64,000 nucleotides of DNA. Origin: Planctomycetaceae bacterium (lineage in GTDB: Bacteria; Planctomycetota; Planctomycetia; Planctomycetales; Planctomycetaceae). Of this stretch, positions 8,917 through 17,192 are shown piece after piece. Each line of letters begins with the position of its first letter. Within the stretch, counting starts at the first letter, position 1. The notes beneath the pieces are model-generated. The model was not told where the DNA came from. It made no database searches and worked only from the letters and a program-made list of their open reading frames with translations. The stretch is taken from positions 62,001 through 126,000 of the forward strand of contig JAKFUG010000004.1 in assembly GCA_021732785.1 (NCBI GenBank), read 5' to 3'. A program made the translations under genes and the position numbers.

Positions 8917-9041
8917 CTCGTTCCCACGCTCCGCGTGGGAATGTCGGGCCGCGACGCTCTGCGTCGCATGATGTCGACGATGCTTGGGATACGACGCGGA
9001 GCGTCTCGACCGTGCGTTCCCACGCGGAGCGTGGGAACGAG
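8917..9041. repeat. Family D four-hairpin element, copy 1
   Basis: Begins CTCGTTCCCACGCTCCGCGT and ends with the complementary GCGTGGGAACGAG. Inside are GCGACGCTCTGCGTCGC and a matching GACGCGGAGCGTC segment. The outer arms pair overall, and each arm also folds on itself. It lies between the 3' end of purM (9071) and the start of the ABC permease (8890). Confidence 0.85.
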
Positions 9042-9070
9042 TTGCACCGGGCGCTTGCGCTTCCGGCTGG

Positions 9071-10144
9071 TTATTGGATCAACTCCACGCCACGTTTTTC
9101 GGCGGCGTGCATCTTGCCAATGGTCCAATGCGTGACGTTCGCATCCGTCAGATGCTTCCGCACGGAATCGGCGGCATCCGGGCGGACGATCACCACGAAG
9201 CCGATGCCCATGTTGAAGACGTGGAACATTTCCTCGCGCTCGATGCTGCCCAGTTCCTGTAACCAGCGGAAGAGCGGCGGCACGGGCCAGGATTTGCGGT
9301 CAATCACGAGGTGACAATCGGCGGGCAGGATGCGTTCGATGTTGTCGTGCAGTCCGCCGCCGGTGATGTGGGCGAGTCCTGACACCTGCGTCCGCGGGGC
9401 GACGGTTTTTAGCAGCGACAGGATCGTTTTCACATAAATCTGCGTCGGTTCGAGCAGCGCGTCACCGACGGTTTTGCCGAGTTCCGGGACCTGCGTGTCG
9501 AACGTCAGCTTCGCGTGCTCGAATACCACTTTGCGGACGAGGCTGTAACCGTTGGAGTGGAAGCCGGAGGATGCCAAGCCGATCGCAATATCCCCCGGGC
9601 GGATGGTGCTGCCGTCGATGAGTTGCGACCGTTCGGCGACCGCGACGCAGAAGCCCGCCATGTCGAAATCGCCGGGGGCGTAGAGATCGGGCATGATCGC
9701 CGTTTCGCCGCCGAGGAGCGCTGCTCCGGCTTGCACGCAGCCTTCCGATACGCCTTCCACCAACTGGGCGATGCGGTCAGGATCATCTTTATCGAGCGCG
9801 AGATAATCGAGAAACAGCAGGGGTTCCGCCCCGAGACACAGGCAATCGTTTACGGACATTGCCACGAGATCGATGCCGACCGTGTTATAGCGTTTCGCAA
9901 GCTGTGCGACCTTCAGCTTCGTGCCGACGCCATCGGTTCCCGAAACAAGCACGGGGTCGGCATACGCCGCGGTGCCGGGTTTCGCGGTCGCATTTAACCG
10001 CAGCAGCCCGGCGAACCCATCCGCCAGCGGCATCACCCGCGCCGTGTGCGTCTTCTTCATCAACGCGGGCAACCGGGCCATTGCCTGGTCATACAGTTCG
10101 AGGTCGACACCGGCGGATTTGTACGTCAACGGAGGCATTGTCAT
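9071..10144 (-). CDS. purM: Phosphoribosylformylglycinamidine cyclo-ligase (AIR synthase)
   Basis: 357 residues, normal PurM size. It closes the imidazole ring of FGAM using ATP to make AIR in de novo purine synthesis. Conserved segments are in order: YKSAGVDLELYD at the N-terminus, VSGTDGVGTKLKVA (nucleotide/substrate loop), MSVNDCLCLGAEPLLFLDYLA, GGETAIMPDLY, GLASSGFHSNGYSLVRKV and the C-terminal AHITGGGLHDNIERILP. It is encoded alone, with a family D repeat at its 3' end and a small conserved gene transcribed divergently upstream. Confidence 0.97.
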   Translation of the reverse strand: MTMPPLTYKSAGVDLELYDQAMARLPALMKKTHTARVMPLADGFAGLLRLNATAKPGTAAYADPVLVSGTDGVGTKLKVAQLAKRYNTVGIDLVAMSVNDCLCLGAEPLLFLDYLALDKDDPDRIAQLVEGVSEGCVQAGAALLGGETAIMPDLYAPGDFDMAGFCVAVAERSQLIDGSTIRPGDIAIGLASSGFHSNGYSLVRKVVFEHAKLTFDTQVPELGKTVGDALLEPTQIYVKTILSLLKTVAPRTQVSGLAHITGGGLHDNIERILPADCHLVIDRKSWPVPPLFRWLQELGSIEREEMFHVFNMGIGFVVIVRPDAADSVRKHLTDANVTHWTIGKMHAAEKRGVELIQ

Positions 10145-10342
10145 CGCTTTCGGGGTTGAATGAGCGGGATCGTCATCTTACCGAGAATGCTCCCATTCGA
10201 CGACATACCAGCCCAAAGCGCGAGCGACGGGTTCCAATTCGACAATCGTCGTCGGAAATTCACCCGGCGCTGGCGCTTCGGGCTCGTCAGGATTTGTTAT
10301 CATCCGCGAAACTGAGATCGCCCCACAAATGGATGATTGCCA

Positions 10343-10597
10343 ATGACCGATGCCGCGAACGAACCCGCGCCTGAAGTGTTGAAGCTCGCCTACAAAGCCT
10401 TCAAAAAGCGGCTGAAATTGACGAGTCTTGATAACCAGTCCAAAGTCGGCAAGAACCCGCTCACCGGTGGCAACTGGGGCGTCGAGGCGATCGTCCCGCC
10501 GGATCAGTATCCCCGCGAAGTGTGGGACGCCCTCGCGAAACTGGGTAAACTCCGTTATTACAAAGACGGCATGTATTCGCTCGGACAACAACCATAG
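10343..10597 (+). CDS. Small conserved hypothetical protein
   Basis: 84 residues from ATG 10343 (an in-frame TTG two codons upstream is less likely). Charged N-terminal half ([17 protein letters not shown]), then [39 protein letters not shown], which resembles a small winged-helix-like fold. No cysteine pairs, signal peptide or membrane segment, so it is probably cytoplasmic. Codon use matches its neighbours. It is divergent from purM, with 198 bp between starts. Function unknown. Confidence 0.7.
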   Translation: MTDAANEPAPEVLKLAYKAFKKRLKLTSLDNQSKVGKNPLTGGNWGVEAIVPPDQYPREVWDALAKLGKLRYYKDGMYSLGQQP

Positions 10598-10634
10598 CCC
10601 GCCATTCCATCGCCTCTTTCAACAGGAACACGCC

Positions 10635-11543
10635 ATGAAACGTGGGATGCAGAACGCGCTGACCGTTGCGGCGCTGTTGTTGGTTGCGACGGACTCGGTG
10701 CAAGCTCAGAAGCTGCCGGCCCCCGATCTGGCCGCCGTGTCGTATGGGCCGCATGCTCGAAATGTTCTCGATCTGTGGAAAGCCAAGTCGGACAAACCCA
10801 CGCCGCTGGTCGTTTACATTCACGGTGGCGGGTTTCATGCGGGAAGCAAAGATTCTGTCGCGCCGGGGTTGATCGCCGCGTGTCGACAGGCGGGCATTTC
10901 CGTGATGTCGATCAATTATCGATTGTCGCCGGCGGTCAAATTCCCGGCCCATTATCTCGATTGTGCGCGGGCGATTCAGTTCGCGCGATCCCAGGCGAAG
11001 GAGTGGAATCTCGATCCCGAGCGCGTCGCCCTCACGGGTGGTTCGGCGGGAGCGGGAACATCCTTGTGGATCGGGTTTCATGATGATCTCGCCGATCCTA
11101 AGAGTGATGACCCGGTGCTGCGGCAATCGACCCGCGTGTCGTGCATGGTCGTGTTCGGCGCCCAGAGCAGCTACGACCCGCGTGTGATTCGGGAATGGAT
11201 CGGCGATGCGGCGGCGCGGCACCCGGCGCTGACCGGTTTTTATGGGATTACGCTCGCCGAGATCGAGACGCCTGCCGCCTTCAAGTTGTATGACGAAGCC
11301 TCTCCAATCAAATACCTCACCAAAGACGACCCGCCGGTCTTTGCCTTTTACAACGAACCGCGCGGTCCGCTTCCCGCCGACGCCAAACCGGGAGATGGAA
11401 TCCATCACGTCAACTTCGGCATCAAGCTGAAAGAGCAGATGGACAAACTCGGCGTCGAATGTGTAGTCCGCCACAGCGACGAAGGGGGCAATCCCGTGAA
11501 AGACAGCTTCGATTTTCTGATTCAGCATTTGCAGAAGAAGTAG
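10635..11543 (+). CDS. Secreted alpha/beta-hydrolase (HSL-type esterase)
   Basis: 302 residues from ATG 10635, preceded by an AGGA ribosome-binding site. Signal peptide at 1-24 (cleavage near VQAQ). Oxyanion-hole motif HGGGF at 63-67 and nucleophile elbow GGSAGAG with S137, the arrangement of hormone-sensitive-lipase-type esterases. The acid and histidine positions are less clear: [20 protein letters not shown] near the C-terminus resembles the usual terminal helix, and a histidine occurs in VVRHSDEGG. It probably hydrolyses small esters in the periplasm. It starts 38 bp after the small gene upstream and is followed by a long palindromic repeat. Confidence 0.85.
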   Translation: MKRGMQNALTVAALLLVATDSVQAQKLPAPDLAAVSYGPHARNVLDLWKAKSDKPTPLVVYIHGGGFHAGSKDSVAPGLIAACRQAGISVMSINYRLSPAVKFPAHYLDCARAIQFARSQAKEWNLDPERVALTGGSAGAGTSLWIGFHDDLADPKSDDPVLRQSTRVSCMVVFGAQSSYDPRVIREWIGDAAARHPALTGFYGITLAEIETPAAFKLYDEASPIKYLTKDDPPVFAFYNEPRGPLPADAKPGDGIHHVNFGIKLKEQMDKLGVECVVRHSDEGGNPVKDSFDFLIQHLQKK

Positions 11544-11591
11544 CCGTCCGAGTGATCGCGTGGTTCATCCCGAAGGGATGCCAGCCATGAG

Positions 11592-11752
11592 CCGGTGGTT
11601 GAGCGCAGCGACACCACCGGTTGCGGGTAAGAGTAAGATCCATCCCGGCAGGGATGGCAGCACAGCGAGACCAGCGTCGGCTGGCATCCCTGCCGGGATG
11701 CGGTTTCGAGCATGGCCCTGATACCGGTGGTGTCGCTGCGCTCAACCACCGG
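11592..11752. repeat. Family E nested palindrome
   Basis: Perfect 29-nt outer arms at 11592-11620 and 11724-11752 (beginning CCGGTGGTTGAGCGCAGCGA, with the exact complement downstream). A second perfect 16-nt pair lies inside at 11641-11656 and 11685-11700 (CATCCCGGCAGGGATG). It fills most of the gap between the esterase and Kelch genes. Confidence 0.85.
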
Positions 11753-11869
11753 CGAATGGCTATGATCCCTACCGAGATCGAATTCATCACGGTGTCGACA
11801 CCATGCGATAGACCAACCCGCAATCAACCAAACGCTCTTCGCTTCCTCCACAAACAGAAGGTGTCCTTG

Positions 11870-12880
11870 ATGGCAATGTTCTGGCGATGCGTTTCGGTCT
11901 GCTGTGTGATTTTGGCGGCCGGAGTTGCGGCGGCGCAGGGACCGGCGGTGAAGTGGGAACGCGTCACCGAGAAGGCGGAATGGGAGCCGCGCGATTCCCA
12001 GGGTGAACTCGCTTACAAAGGCCAGTTGTGGATCTTCGGCGGCTGGTTCAATTCGTTCGCCGCCCCGCCGCGCGATGTGTGGTCTTCGCCCGATGGCAAG
12101 ACGTGGAAAAAAGTCACGGATTCTGCTCCGTGGAAGCACAGCGACTTGCCCATGACCGCGGTCTTCAACGACCGCATGTGGTTCATGGGGGGCTGGTTCA
12201 ACGGTCGGTTGCCGGGGCATTCGGCGAGCAACGAAGTCTGGTCGACCACCGACGGCGTGCAGTGGGAGCAGTCCACGCCGAACGCGGGTTGGACGCCGCG
12301 GATTTCGTCGGCCATCGCCGAATTTAAGGGGAAACTGTGGATTCTCGGCGGGACCGAAAACTACTATTTCGGCGACGAAAAAAGCCTGAAAAATGATGTC
12401 TGGTCGACCACGGATGGCAAAACGTGGACGCAGGCGACCGCGAACGCCGGGTGGGCACCGCGGGCGTATCACCAGGCGGCGGTATTGGGTGACAAGTTAT
12501 ACGTCTTCGGCGGCGGGAACTATGTGCCGAAGTACGCGGCGTTCAATGACGTCTGGAGCACGACCGACGGCGAGCACTGGACGCAGGAGACAGAAGCCGC
12601 CCCGTGGTCGCCGCGGATCTGGTTTTCGTCGGTGGTCTATCGCGAGCGGATGTGGGTCCTCGGCGGGTGGTCCAACGGTCCGGCGAAAAACTGGGGCGAT
12701 GTCTGGCATTCCGCGGACGGCAAAACGTGGACCGAACTCAAAACGGACGGAAGCTGGAAAGAACGCCACGAACTCTCGGCGTTTGTGCTGCACGATAAAA
12801 TGTTCATCGCCGGCGGCCACGCCCAACCCCTCAGCAGCGAAGTCTGGTCGCTGCAACTGCCCAAAGACTGGAAACCGTGA
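11870..12880 (+). CDS. Secreted Kelch-type beta-propeller protein
   Basis: 336 residues from ATG 11870 with a GAAGG ribosome-binding site 9 bp upstream; the open frame upstream overlaps repeat DNA and is discarded. Signal peptide at 1-24 (FWRCVSVCCVILAAGVAAAQ). Six Kelch-like blades follow, each with a strand such as LWIFGG, MWFMGG, LWILGG, LYVFGG, MWVLGG or MFIAGG, linked by the repeated DVWSTTDGKTW motif. A six-bladed propeller is expected. No catalytic residues of galactose oxidase are seen, so it is probably a binding or scaffold protein. Function unknown. Confidence 0.88.
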   Translation: MAMFWRCVSVCCVILAAGVAAAQGPAVKWERVTEKAEWEPRDSQGELAYKGQLWIFGGWFNSFAAPPRDVWSSPDGKTWKKVTDSAPWKHSDLPMTAVFNDRMWFMGGWFNGRLPGHSASNEVWSTTDGVQWEQSTPNAGWTPRISSAIAEFKGKLWILGGTENYYFGDEKSLKNDVWSTTDGKTWTQATANAGWAPRAYHQAAVLGDKLYVFGGGNYVPKYAAFNDVWSTTDGEHWTQETEAAPWSPRIWFSSVVYRERMWVLGGWSNGPAKNWGDVWHSADGKTWTELKTDGSWKERHELSAFVLHDKMFIAGGHAQPLSSEVWSLQLPKDWKP

Positions 12881-12884
12881 TTTC

Positions 12885-13090
12885 GTAGGGTTTGCCGAGT
12901 CCGCGAGGCGAACCAAAATGGCATCGTGAGTCTGTTTGAAGAGTCGGGGCGGGGGCCCCGACCTTTGAATGAGAAAACTAACCAAAAATCATAGGTCGGG
13001 GCCCCTGCCCTGACGTCTTTGGATTTAAATTGATTCACGACCACATTGTCACTGGGCTCCGGTTCGCCTCGCGGACTCGGCAAACCCTAC
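12885..13090. repeat. Family A palindromic element, copy 2, carrying a nested family B element
   Basis: GTAGGGTTTGCCGAGTCCGC starts 5 bp after the Kelch gene stop, and its complement closes at 13090. The centre, unlike other family A copies, contains a complete family B element (12942-13014). Confidence 0.85.
12942..13014. repeat. Family B palindromic element, copy 1
   Basis: Arms GTCGGGGCGGGGGCCCCGAC and GGTCGGGGCCCCTGCCCTGAC flank an AT-rich centre. The left flank GTTTGAAGA is shared with the other two copies. Confidence 0.85.
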
Positions 13091-13350
13091 AGCGATAAGA
13101 TGTGATCTTTTGTGCGCCAATTTCCGGCGGCGCAAGTTCCCGGAACGGTATGCTCGGAGCGACCGCGGAAACGGAGGAAAACTCTCCGCGGTCGACCGTT
13201 CCGTTTGCCTTCCCGGCGGGTTACAGTGGGATTCGTCTCATTTTCTTCCATCGGTTCCGGGCCGTGGTGACGTAAGTGCGGTGCCGCTCGTCGGTTGTCG
13301 CGGCCGTTTTCATCGACATTTTTCGCTTGGATTTGCTGAGGAAGCCGTTC

Positions 13351-14301
13351 ATGTTTCAGGGTTTAGTGCCTGGACTCCGCGAAGTCGGGAACCAGTGTTT
13401 CAGGTCGGCAATGTCGGCGTCGTGGCTCCCGGTGAATCTCGTCGCGCTGGCGGCACTGATCGCCTTGGGCGTCTTCTGCTACACGACCAAAGCCGGCGTC
13501 GTGGCCCGCGCCACCACGAAAGAAGCCGTCCGTCAGCCGATTTTTCTGCTGGCCCTGGCCCTCGCCTTGATCATTTTGATTTTGAACACGTTCCTGCCGT
13601 TCTTCTCGCTCGGCGAAGACGTGAAAATGCTGAAGGATTGCGGGCTGGCCACCATTTTGATTGCGGGGATGCTCATTGCCGTCTGGACCGCCAGCACGAG
13701 TATTGCCGACGAAATCGAAGGCAAGACGGCGATGACGCTGCTGTCCAAGCCGATCAACCGTCGGCAGTTCGTGCTCGGGAAATACATCGGTATCATGCAG
13801 GCCGTGTTGTGGTTCATGATTCCCGTTTCGATCGTGTTTCTTGGGTTGGTCTTCTTCAAGGTCGGTTACGATGCGAAGGAAAGCAGCCAGGAAGCGCCGT
13901 CGATCGCCATTTGTTTCGCCGAAACGATCAAGGTGGTTCCGGGTCTGGTGCTGATGTTTCTGGAAATCACGGTGTTGACCGCCCTGAGCGTCGCGATTTC
14001 CACCCGCATGCCGATGGTGGTGAACCTCACGACGATGTTCGCCATCTTCGTGGTAGGGAACCTGACGCCGGTGCTGGTGCAATCGGGCAGCTTGCGGCGG
14101 CTGGAGTTCGTCGAGTTCATGGCGAAGCTGATTGCCACGGCAATGCCTTCGCTGGAATTGTTCAACACGCAAGCGGCGGTCGCGACTGGGCAACTGGTAC
14201 CGCCGGTGTATCTGGGACAAATGTCGCTGTATGCAGTGTGTTATGCTGCGGTGGCAATTTTGCTGGCGTTCATTTTGTTTGAAGATCGCGATCTGGCCTG
14301 A
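13351..14301 (+). CDS. ABC-2 type transporter permease
   Basis: 316 residues from ATG 13351, with TGAGGAA ribosome-binding site 8 bp upstream; the in-frame codons from 13276 are not needed. Six or seven membrane segments: about 28-46, 67-88, 104-122, 155-175, 200-222, 233-255 and 290-310. The [28 protein letters not shown] segment after the third helix is the signature of ABC-2 permeases. It is 80 bp upstream of the degenerate ABC exporter on the same strand, suggesting an operon. Substrate unknown. The large gap upstream (13091-13350) has room for a promoter, but none was recognised. Confidence 0.87.
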   Translation: MFQGLVPGLREVGNQCFRSAMSASWLPVNLVALAALIALGVFCYTTKAGVVARATTKEAVRQPIFLLALALALIILILNTFLPFFSLGEDVKMLKDCGLATILIAGMLIAVWTASTSIADEIEGKTAMTLLSKPINRRQFVLGKYIGIMQAVLWFMIPVSIVFLGLVFFKVGYDAKESSQEAPSIAICFAETIKVVPGLVLMFLEITVLTALSVAISTRMPMVVNLTTMFAIFVVGNLTPVLVQSGSLRRLEFVEFMAKLIATAMPSLELFNTQAAVATGQLVPPVYLGQMSLYAVCYAAVAILLAFILFEDRDLA

Positions 14302-14381
14302 TTGAAGTTGAGTTTCAACGGATGTGAACGAGCGCGGCACGGAGGAAAGCCAACTCGCAGGAAGCGAGAGAGGTGACAGCC

Positions 14382-16415
14382 ATGGCCGCTGCAACACAAG
14401 ATGCGTTTGAACGGACCTATTCCCGCCGGGAGTGGTCGACGGGATTGGGGCGGACCGCGTGGCTCTGGTCGTTTGTGAGCGGGGCTTTGCTGGCGCTGCT
14501 TCTGCTGCAGTCGGCGCTGCTCTTCGCGCTCATGATCGACCGCGGGGAACTGGATGTCCGGCTGTTACCCGAGGAAGTCGCGGCTTTCGAGCAACGCACC
14601 GGTCTGGCAATTAATGGCGAAGACGCCGCACCGGTGAACCCCGCCGCGGCCGATCAGCCCATCGCGATGGCACCGGGACCCGATGATGCTCCCGCCGCGA
14701 TTGTGCGACATTTTGAAGATGCCGGAGTGCTGCCCAGTGTGTGGCGGTCGCGGCATACCTGGTGGGGCAAGGGTCTGGCGTGGGCTTTTCGCGAATTTCG
14801 CTGGTTACGCGGCAATATCTCCGCACTCGGCACATTGCTGGCCGCGATCGGCTTCACGTGGATCTTGCGATTGTGGTGCGATGCCCGGTCACGGCTCGCC
14901 TGCCGGACCGCGGCTCTGGAAGTCTCATCCCGGATGCACCGCCAACTCCATCGGCAAGCCTTGCGATTGGGAACCGAAGATCTCGATGGCCGTGGCGTGG
15001 AATCGGCGATCGCGCTCTTTACCGACGATGTCAAACGCCTGCGGCGCGGGGTGTATGCCTGGGGTTATCGCGGTACCCACACCGGCTGCGAACTCGCGTT
15101 TCTGGTGATTACGGCCTTGAGTGTGGAAGTGCTGCTCACGGCGCAGTGCGTCCTGCTCACCATTGTGGGAGGGATGCTGCTCCGTCGGGGTGGACAGCAG
15201 GCCGAGCAAATCCGCGCTCTTGCGGCCGATCGTGCCGAGCGCGAACTGCGGGAACTCGGAAGCTCGCTGCGCAGCGCCCGGCTTGTCCGCGGACAGGGAA
15301 TGGACGCCAACGAACTGGAACAGTTCCAGACGCGGCTGGCCCGATACGTGTCGGAAGTCCGCGTGCAGAATCGCCTGGAAGACGATCCGCTGTGGCTCCG
15401 CTCGCTGCTGAATGTCAGCCTCACCGTTCTTGGGCTGTTTATGCTCTTTTTGCTGGGAGCCAAGGCCCTCATCGGCGAAATCTCCCCGGCCGGCGCGGCG
15501 GTCTTTGTCACGGCGTACTGCCTCGGTCTGATCGCGACGTTTCGCCTGACGGAACTCGGCACATTACGCACGGAAGTGAACGTCGTCGCCGACCGCTTGT
15601 GGCGCTACCTCGATCAGTTGCCGACGGTCAGCCAGGCCGTTGGGGCGCGGTTCGTGCAGCCATTGGCGAAGCGATTGCACGTGGAAAGCATTACTCTCCC
15701 GGGGCGGGATAATCGCCTGCTGCTCGATCGTGTCGATCTGCAACTGACCGCCGGGAAGAGTTACGCGCTCATTAGTCTCGATCCGTTAGAACCGCGGGCC
15801 TTTGCGTGTCTGCTGCCCCGTTTTGTCGAACCGCAGTCGGGCCGGATTCTGTTCGACGGGGAAGACATTGCCTGGGGGACGCTGGAATCGCTGCGGGCCG
15901 AAACGGTGTTCGTCTCCGCCGACGATGGCCCCTTGCCGGGAACGATTTTCGACAACATTCGCGCGGGACGGACGAGCGTCACCCTGTCGCAGGTGACCGA
16001 AGTCGCCAAGGAAGCCCGGGCGCACAACTTCATTTCCAGGTTGCCGCAAGGTTACGACACCGTGTTGAGTCCACGCGACAATCAACTCGATGCCGGCCAA
16101 CGCTTCCGGATCGCCCTCGCTCGAGCCCTGCTGTTAAACCCGGCGATCCTGATTATCGAGGAGCCGCTCGAACCGCTCGATGACGACACAAAGCAATTGA
16201 TCGACGATACTTACGCCCGCATCCGCCAGAACCGCACGGTCTTCTTTCTCCCTCGGCGGTTGTCGACGGTTCGCAATGCCGACGAAGTGATCCTGTTTCG
16301 TCACGGCCGCGTGGAGGCGATGGGTTCGCAAGCGGCATTGCTGAAAGATTCCCGGCTGTATCAGCACTGGGAATACATGAATTTCCACGAATTCCGCCAC
16401 GACCAACTGGCGTGA
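14382..16415 (+). CDS. ABC exporter-like protein with degenerate nucleotide-binding domain
   Basis: 677 residues from ATG 14382 (GAGAGGTG ribosome-binding site). Membrane segments near the N-terminus and an ABC-exporter core (about 140-400) precede a C-terminal ATPase-like domain. Every catalytic motif is altered: the Walker A position reads SLDPLEPRAF with no GKS/T; the Q-loop glutamine is replaced; the signature LSGGQ is LDAGQ; Walker B ends IIEEP instead of DE; the H-loop histidine is arginine (LPRRLSTVR). The fold landmarks (FDNIRAG, ARALLLNPAI, LSTVRNADEVILFRHG) remain, so the frame is intact and under selection. Inference: it cannot hydrolyse ATP alone and may act as a regulatory or structural partner of the permease encoded just upstream. 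Confidence 0.85.
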   Translation: MAAATQDAFERTYSRREWSTGLGRTAWLWSFVSGALLALLLLQSALLFALMIDRGELDVRLLPEEVAAFEQRTGLAINGEDAAPVNPAAADQPIAMAPGPDDAPAAIVRHFEDAGVLPSVWRSRHTWWGKGLAWAFREFRWLRGNISALGTLLAAIGFTWILRLWCDARSRLACRTAALEVSSRMHRQLHRQALRLGTEDLDGRGVESAIALFTDDVKRLRRGVYAWGYRGTHTGCELAFLVITALSVEVLLTAQCVLLTIVGGMLLRRGGQQAEQIRALAADRAERELRELGSSLRSARLVRGQGMDANELEQFQTRLARYVSEVRVQNRLEDDPLWLRSLLNVSLTVLGLFMLFLLGAKALIGEISPAGAAVFVTAYCLGLIATFRLTELGTLRTEVNVVADRLWRYLDQLPTVSQAVGARFVQPLAKRLHVESITLPGRDNRLLLDRVDLQLTAGKSYALISLDPLEPRAFACLLPRFVEPQSGRILFDGEDIAWGTLESLRAETVFVSADDGPLPGTIFDNIRAGRTSVTLSQVTEVAKEARAHNFISRLPQGYDTVLSPRDNQLDAGQRFRIALARALLLNPAILIIEEPLEPLDDDTKQLIDDTYARIRQNRTVFFLPRRLSTVRNADEVILFRHGRVEAMGSQAALLKDSRLYQHWEYMNFHEFRHDQLA

Positions 16416-16623
16416 GCGCAGCTCTGACTCTCGTTCGCGCCCGATTCAGCCGGTTCCGTCAAGCCGTTGCGCGCAACCTGTGCAGCCCTGATTGGGAAAG
16501 CATCGCACGCCACCGCGAGTCCAACGGTCAAAACTGCGCCGAACCGAAGTTCATCGCGGGTTTGTTTGTAGAATTCGCCGCGAGTGGCCTACGTTTTTGT
16601 CATTTTGTCGAATTCTCGGCGTC
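16416..16623. other. Intergenic region upstream of the putative sigma-54 promoter
   Basis: No coding potential. Two related motifs occur at 16571-16584 (GAATTCGCCGCG) and about 16609-16621 (GAATTCTCGGCG) as an imperfect direct repeat, with a T-rich stretch between. They could be activator sites for the promoter at 16624, but this is inference. Confidence 0.35.
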
Positions 16624-16639
16624 TGGCATCGGCCTTGCT
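16624..16639 (+). promoter_or_regulatory. Putative sigma-54 (-24/-12) promoter
   Basis: TGGCATCGGCCTTGCT fits the sigma-54 consensus TGGCAC-N5-TTGCW, with the GG and GC dinucleotides exactly 10 bases apart. It is in an intergenic region, in the right orientation, about 90 bp upstream of the small gene at 16731. Confidence 0.6.
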
Positions 16640-16730
16640 TAGTTGGTAAGCAGGAATGCAACGCGGCGGTGCTCTCCCCCGATTCTTCTTGCATTCATGA
16701 ATGGAAACCGCCGTCTGCCAAGGCATGGCT

Positions 16731-17090
16731 ATGATGTCGATGCTTGCCCCGCCGCCCTCCGCGTCCGCACAACAATCCTCCCCCTTCGAGTACTTGCTGC
16801 TCGGGGACTTGCGTCAACTTCTGGAAGAGCCCGCGGGACCGGAAACCAGTCGCTGGATCGTGGCGATCCTTGACCGCCTCCTCGCCGGTCGCCCGCGGAC
16901 AATGTCGCCGTATCTTCCCTCATTGCCACGTGGTCTCGCGTGGGAGACCGAGCCGTCGTTGTGTCCTCCGCTGCATGCGATGCTGTTTTCCAAACTGCAA
17001 CGCCTGCGCGACCGCGTGGCCCATCACGCCCCGTATGCCCTGCTTGCCAACGAAATCCGTTGTGACTTGCGCGAGTGGATGGACCTGTGA
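16731..17090 (+). CDS. Small hypothetical protein
   Basis: 119 residues if started at ATG 16731, which has AAGG 7 bp upstream; an ATG at 16701 gives 129 residues. No recognised domain. Proline-rich start, then mostly helical text: FEYLLLGDLRQLLEEPAGPETSRWIVAILDRLLAGRP and HAMLFSKLQRLRDRVAHHAPYALLANEIRCDLREWMDL. No signal peptide or membrane segment. Inference: a small helical cytoplasmic protein, perhaps regulatory, because it lies directly behind a candidate sigma-54 promoter. It converges on the LolD-like gene across a strong hairpin. Confidence 0.65.
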   Translation: MMSMLAPPPSASAQQSSPFEYLLLGDLRQLLEEPAGPETSRWIVAILDRLLAGRPRTMSPYLPSLPRGLAWETEPSLCPPLHAMLFSKLQRLRDRVAHHAPYALLANEIRCDLREWMDL

Positions 17091-17109
17091 AGTCCGGGCT
17101 TCAGGTTTC

Positions 17110-17179
17110 TGAGCGGCACGGCGGTAGCCGCCGGTTCTTCTCTGCTGTCAGGAACCGGCGGCTACCGCCGTGCCGCTCA
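17110..17179. terminator. Perfect 28-bp hairpin (family F, copy 1) between convergent genes
   Basis: Arms at 17110-17137 and 17152-17179 are exact complements (TGAGCGGCACGGCGGTAGCC...). It separates convergent genes ending at 17090 and 17193. A related hairpin is at 36861. Confidence 0.7.
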
Positions 17180-17192
17180 TGAACATGGATCT

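Noticed and set aside
8878-9135. Short open frames in the family D element at 8917
   Set aside because: They are repeat-encoded peptides, not genes.
11621-11869. Longer Kelch gene starting at 11621
   Set aside because: The extra codons are inside the family E repeat; ATG 11870 has a signal peptide and ribosome-binding site.
13363-14397. Minus-strand open frame opposite the ABC-2 permease gene
   Set aside because: The permease has membrane helices and a family signature; the antisense frame has neither.
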